Source: Curtobacterium sp. MCBA15_008 (lineage in GTDB: Bacteria > Actinomycetota > Actinomycetes > Actinomycetales > Microbacteriaceae). Taken from it: a stretch of DNA of 64,000 bases. The stretch lies in the NCBI RefSeq assembly GCF_001865065.1, contig NZ_MJGN01000012.1:43883-107882 (forward strand). Reading direction: 5' to 3'. The notes beneath the pieces were generated by a model. It was not told where the DNA came from. It did no database searches and saw nothing but the letters and a program-made list of their open reading frames with translations. Both the position numbers and the translations under genes were made by a program. Each line of letters begins with the position of its first letter. Within the stretch, counting starts at the first letter, position 1. Shown in pieces: positions 62,924 through 64,000 of the stretch.

Positions 62924-63289
62924 TCAGTTCAGCGCGAACCAGATCTGGTACATCCGGTAGACCATCACGGCGACGGTGAACGCACCGGCGCCGAGGACCA
63001 CCGTGCTCCACTTCGTCCGGTCGATGAGCGCCCAGACGATGGTCGCCGGCGGCACGAGCAGCACCGACACCGCGTACACGCCGAACTCGAGCGCGTTCCC
63101 CTTCGGCGGGCTGCCGACGGCGGGGAGCACGAGCGAGATGACGCCCTGCGCGAGGAGCAGCAGTTCGACCAGCACGAGTGATCCGACGGTGTAGTCGTTC
63201 GGCTTCCATCCGACGAACCCGACGACCACGGCGAAGAGGCCCGCGACCACCGCGATCACGAGCTGCACCCACATGAACCACTCGATCAC
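62924..63289 (-). CDS. Four-helix membrane protein coupled to truB
   Basis: The 121-residue protein has four transmembrane helices (LVIAVVAGLFAVVVGFVGW, LVLVELLLLAQGVISLVLP, VYAVSVLLVPPATIVWAL, VVLGAGAFTVAVMVYRMYQIW). The GTG start overlaps the truB stop by four bases, so it is co-translated with truB. No functional family is recognised. It is one of two unrelated small membrane proteins between truB and ribF. Confidence 0.8.
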   Translation of the reverse strand: MIEWFMWVQLVIAVVAGLFAVVVGFVGWKPNDYTVGSLVLVELLLLAQGVISLVLPAVGSPPKGNALEFGVYAVSVLLVPPATIVWALIDRTKWSTVVLGAGAFTVAVMVYRMYQIWFALN

Positions 63290-64000
63290 GCGTTCGCTCC
63301 TGGTCCGGTCGACGTCGTCGGGAAGTTGGTGATGACGCGGAGCAGTCCGCGCCGGACGGAGACGAGACCGACGAGCCGGTCGCCGTCCGTGGCGACGGCG
63401 GCCACGGGTCCGTCGGTGTCGGGGTGTTCGGCGGCGACGCGCTTGCCGTCGGAGAGGTCCTTCGCGGCCGCGGCGTCGAGCGGGACCGCCGGGAACAGCC
63501 GCCGGGCGACGTCGGCCGGCCGCTGGAGCGCGGCGCGGACGTCGACGTCGTCGTCCTCGAGGTCGACGGCGTCCTCGACCGCGAACGGCCCGACGTGGGT
63601 CCGCCGGAGCGCGGTGAGGTGGGCGCCGGTGCCGAGCGCGGCGCCGACGTCACGGGCGAGGGCACGGACGTAGGTGCCCGACGAGCAGGTGACCACCACG
63701 TCGAGGTCGACCACGGTGACGTCCGCGCCGTCCACGGTGACGACCCGGTCGCCCCGGCCGGTCACGTCGAACTGCGACACCGTGACGGTGCGCGACTTGA
63801 GGACGACGTCCTCGCCCTTCCGCGCGAGGTCGTACGCCCGTCGGCCGTCCACCTTGATCGCGCTCACGGTCGACGGAACCTGGGCGATCTCACCGCGCTG
63901 TGCGGCGACCGCTGCCTCGACCGCGGCGTCCGAGACGTCGGCCGAGTCCGTCCCGAGGGCTGCCGTCGGCGAGCCGTCGGCGTCGTCGGAGTCGGTGGCG
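63286..64000 (-). CDS. truB: tRNA pseudouridine-55 synthase (3' part, runs off the window)
   Basis: About 237 codons of the C-terminal part are visible. The frame enters from the right edge through an Asp/Ala-rich stretch and continues EIAQVPSTVSAIKVDGRRAYDLARKGE, CSSGTYVRALARDVGAALG and LRRTHVGPFAVEDAV, all characteristic of TruB. The N-terminal catalytic aspartate motif lies beyond the window. The enzyme makes pseudouridine at position 55 of tRNA. An internal ATG at 63867 is not the start. The C-terminal PUA-like domain appears short. Confidence 0.95.
   Translation of the reverse strand, partial: ATDSDDADGSPTAALGTDSADVSDAAVEAAVAAQRGEIAQVPSTVSAIKVDGRRAYDLARKGEDVVLKSRTVTVSQFDVTGRGDRVVTVDGADVTVVDLDVVVTCSSGTYVRALARDVGAALGTGAHLTALRRTHVGPFAVEDAVDLEDDDVDVRAALQRPADVARRLFPAVPLDAAAAKDLSDGKRVAAEHPDTDGPVAAVATDGDRLVGLVSVRRGLLRVITNFPTTSTGPGANA

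Overview
The window is a GC-rich (roughly 70%) chromosomal segment of an actinobacterium, most likely a Microbacteriaceae and probably close to Curtobacterium. The grounds are the strong G/C bias at third codon positions, many GTG starts, chains of genes overlapping by 1-8 bases, leaderless-type starts preceded by TANNNT, and actinobacterial hallmark genes: mIHF (here fused to guanylate kinase), an HGxxPAAW protein, a PriA without helicase motifs, and the trpE / membrane protein / trpC / trpB / trpA / lgt order. The genus is inference. I see no phage, insertion sequence, CRISPR array, tRNA, rRNA, plasmid gene or biosynthetic cluster.

Layout. 1-3365: tail of an unknown gene, then a GAF regulator, a DUF779 protein and an aldehyde dehydrogenase (minus). 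3476-6964: a TPR-AAA ATPase, an overlapping TPR/multi-membrane protein and a DUF308 protein (plus). 6970-17057: a ferritin-like/VIT1 metal transporter, pyruvate kinase, glutamate synthase (gltBD) and lgt (minus). 17323-24854: trpA-trpB-trpC, HGxxPAAW protein, Trp-associated membrane protein, trpE, hisI, hisF, hisG; in transcription order this is one overlapping his-trp run starting at hisG. 24913-28568: hisE, rpe, rsmB, fmt (minus). 28732-29187: a DUF4383 membrane protein (plus). 29327-31578: tdh-kbl threonine catabolism. 31588-31987: a repeat-rich 400-base gap. 31988-45236: pyrR-pyrB-pyrC-PH-like protein-carA-carB-pyrF-mIHF/gmk-rpoZ-metK-priA, a tightly packed run joining UMP synthesis to GMP phosphorylation, RNA polymerase omega, SAM synthesis and primosome functions, headed by a probable PyrR-binding leader that covers the pyrR ribosome binding site. 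45294-46354: nusB and efp. 46440-48747: an ABC1/UbiB-type kinase and two small coupled unknown genes. 48755-57436: aroC-aroK-aroB, mltG, ruvX, alaS, a small membrane protein and rpsD. 57674-64000: rarA, a cyclophilin, a DUF349 protein, ribF, two small membrane proteins and the 3' part of truB.

The genes are housekeeping and no new defence or mobile system is evident. The unusual content is mainly non-coding: a five-unit 24-bp hairpin array between trpC and trpB; a 71-bp tandem duplication with near-palindromic cores upstream of tdh; two copies of a ~73-bp long-stem palindrome sharing GCAAAACGCAACG ends; a short GYGCCTCCAG motif scattered through intergenic sites and protein linkers and sometimes arranged as hairpins; and five genes with apparent leaderless starts. 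Notable protein-level features are the mIHF-Gmk fusion, an acidic insertion in RsmB, the degenerate PriA and the TPR-AAA / TPR-membrane gene pair.
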